This document shows positions 63,497-64,000 of a DNA stretch of 64,000 bases, piece by piece. How positions within the stretch are numbered: the first letter of the stretch is position 1; each line of letters begins with the position of its first letter. The DNA lies in assembly GCF_004293625.1 (NCBI RefSeq), contig NZ_CP033040.1, positions 1,426,001 to 1,490,000 on the forward strand, read 5' to 3'. The notes beneath the pieces are model-generated. The model made no database searches. It worked only from the letters and a program-made list of their open reading frames with translations, and was not told where the DNA came from. This DNA is from Thiomicrorhabdus indica (lineage in GTDB: Bacteria; Pseudomonadota; Gammaproteobacteria; Thiomicrospirales; Thiomicrospiraceae). Position numbers and translations under genes: made by a program.

Positions 63497-64000
63497 TTAG
63501 CATGAGTTCGAATGGCTAATCATTTCTGAAATGGACGGATGGAACAGCTCCCATACCGGCCGGCATTCCTTTGGCAAGGGAGCTAACCAACCAAGTCCAC
63601 GCCAACGGTGTTCAGGCCGGTGAAAATCTGAACCAAGAGAAGCATACAACCCATGACGATGCGCTCTTTGCGCCATCCCAATGGAGTCAGCATTTGACCT
63701 AGACTGATTAACCACTTCAATTGCCTGGCCGCCGGCTCCCTTGAAGTCTTCAATGAGCAGGTTTAACTTGTTGGAACTAAGCTTGTAATTTTTTGGATGA
63801 GCAATTACAGCAATGCCTCCGGCTGCGGTAATCCATCTAACAACCTCTTCAAGTTCTGGCCATTCAGGTTTGACATAACCAATTCTGCCACGCTTTAAAA
63901 AGCGGTCAAATGCTTGTTGCGCCTTGTTCACTAAACCTAACTCAATCATTGCTTGTGCAAAATGCCCACGACCAATAATACCTTCACCCACTAATTCTAA
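63497..64000 (-). CDS. rnm: Rnm/YciV PHP-domain nuclease, 5' end outside the window
   Basis: The C-terminal 167 residues of a PHP phosphoesterase. The frame is open to the window edge (reading LELV before GEGIIGRGHFA). Metal-binding motifs VIAHPKNY and GSDFHRP are visible, and GRGHFAQAMIE and FDRFLKRGRIGYVKPEWP match E. coli YciV (Rnm, RNase AM, a 5'-3' exonuclease maturing rRNA 5' ends). The N-terminal HSHT/SDG part lies beyond 64000. Confidence 0.88.
   Translation of the reverse strand, partial: LELVGEGIIGRGHFAQAMIELGLVNKAQQAFDRFLKRGRIGYVKPEWPELEEVVRWITAAGGIAVIAHPKNYKLSSNKLNLLIEDFKGAGGQAIEVVNQSRSNADSIGMAQRAHRHGLYASLGSDFHRPEHRWRGLGWLAPLPKECRPVWELFHPSISEMISHSNSC

Larger units (their letters stand above)
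5882..63564. repeat. Dispersed 10-bp palindrome ACCGGCCGGT (30 sites)
   Basis: Exact copies start at 5882, 8574, 12745, 14248, 15746, 15990, 17468, 19993, 22612, 25372, 27178, 28598, 38574, 40241, 40265, 41449, 44746, 47742, 53886, 56097, 58437, 58774, 59417 and 61762. Copies keeping the CCGGCCGG core with changed outer bases start at 9694, 18332, 31141, 34743, 52425 and 63555. Eleven of the 30 are intergenic although intergenic DNA is a small share of the window. Within genes the site is read in all three frames (as Pro-Ala-Gly, Thr-Gly-Arg or Arg-Pro-Val). None occurs in the first 5.8 kb. Function unknown. Confidence 0.95.

Noticed and set aside
1-64000. CRISPR arrays, insertion sequences, prophage or toxin-antitoxin operons
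   Set aside because: No regularly spaced direct repeats, transposase, integrase or convincing toxin-antitoxin pair is visible on either strand.

Overview
The window is chromosomal DNA of a low-to-mid GC gammaproteobacterium. The gene order (clpP-clpX-lon-hup; ubiG-HAD phosphatase-yciK facing gyrA-serC-pheA-hisC-tyrA-aroA-cmk-rpsA-ihfB; rpsF-rpsR-DUF2232-rplI-dnaB-alr; gltX beside a tRNA-Ala/Glu cluster) is that of Pseudomonas-like and Thiomicrospira-like bacteria. My tentative guess is a Thiomicrospira/Hydrogenovibrio/Thiomicrorhabdus relative. That guess rests on overall protein character, not on a diagnostic gene. No phage, insertion sequence, integron, CRISPR array or rRNA operon is visible. 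No gene-free gap exceeds about 300 bp.

Layout. 1-5 kb: proteolysis and nucleoid genes clpP, clpX, lon, hupB. 5.05-5.86 kb: three tandem tRNA-Val(UAC)/tRNA-Asp(GUC) pairs. 6-14.4 kb: fabI on the minus strand, a four-gene peptide ABC importer on the plus strand, then convergent yciK-like, HAD phosphatase and ubiG. 16-27.6 kb: the gyrA/serC/aromatic amino acid/cmk/rpsA/ihfB supra-operon. 27.7-36.4 kb: lapA, pyrF, the S6-S18-L9 ribosomal operon, dnaB, alr, nudF and a MATE exporter. 36.4-44.7 kb: a frameshifted ychJ-like gene, a 42-codon membrane ORF, a SPOR protein, a two-component system resembling the one usually paired with proteobacterial sortases, a bicupin, rpoN and two small unknown genes. 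44.8 kb: a near-canonical XerCD dif site, so this is very probably the replication terminus. 44.9-64 kb: an ArsC-like protein, xseB, an xseA with an unusual N-terminal fusion, dusA, a sensory diguanylate cyclase, relA, six tRNA genes (Ala, three Glu, two Gly), gltX, a SLAC1/TDT channel, an M61 peptidase, slyX, rluB, an M50 protease, yciO, a small membrane protein and the 3' part of rnm.

Two observations stand out. First, the perfect 10-bp palindrome ACCGGCCGGT occurs 24 times exactly and 6 more times with changed outer bases. About 0.02 exact copies would be expected by chance at this base composition. It lies inside genes in all three reading frames and in intergenic regions, sometimes built into terminator stems. 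It behaves like a highly iterated palindrome (compare cyanobacterial HIP1), and I know of no description of it. Second, the dif site sits among highly expressed translation genes. The change from mostly plus-strand genes on the left to mixed, often minus-strand genes on the right fits replichore convergence there.

The genes are mostly housekeeping. They cover protein quality control, aromatic amino acid and serine synthesis feeding translation, ubiquinone and fatty acid synthesis, tRNA supply and charging, stringent response (RelA) and c-di-GMP signalling.
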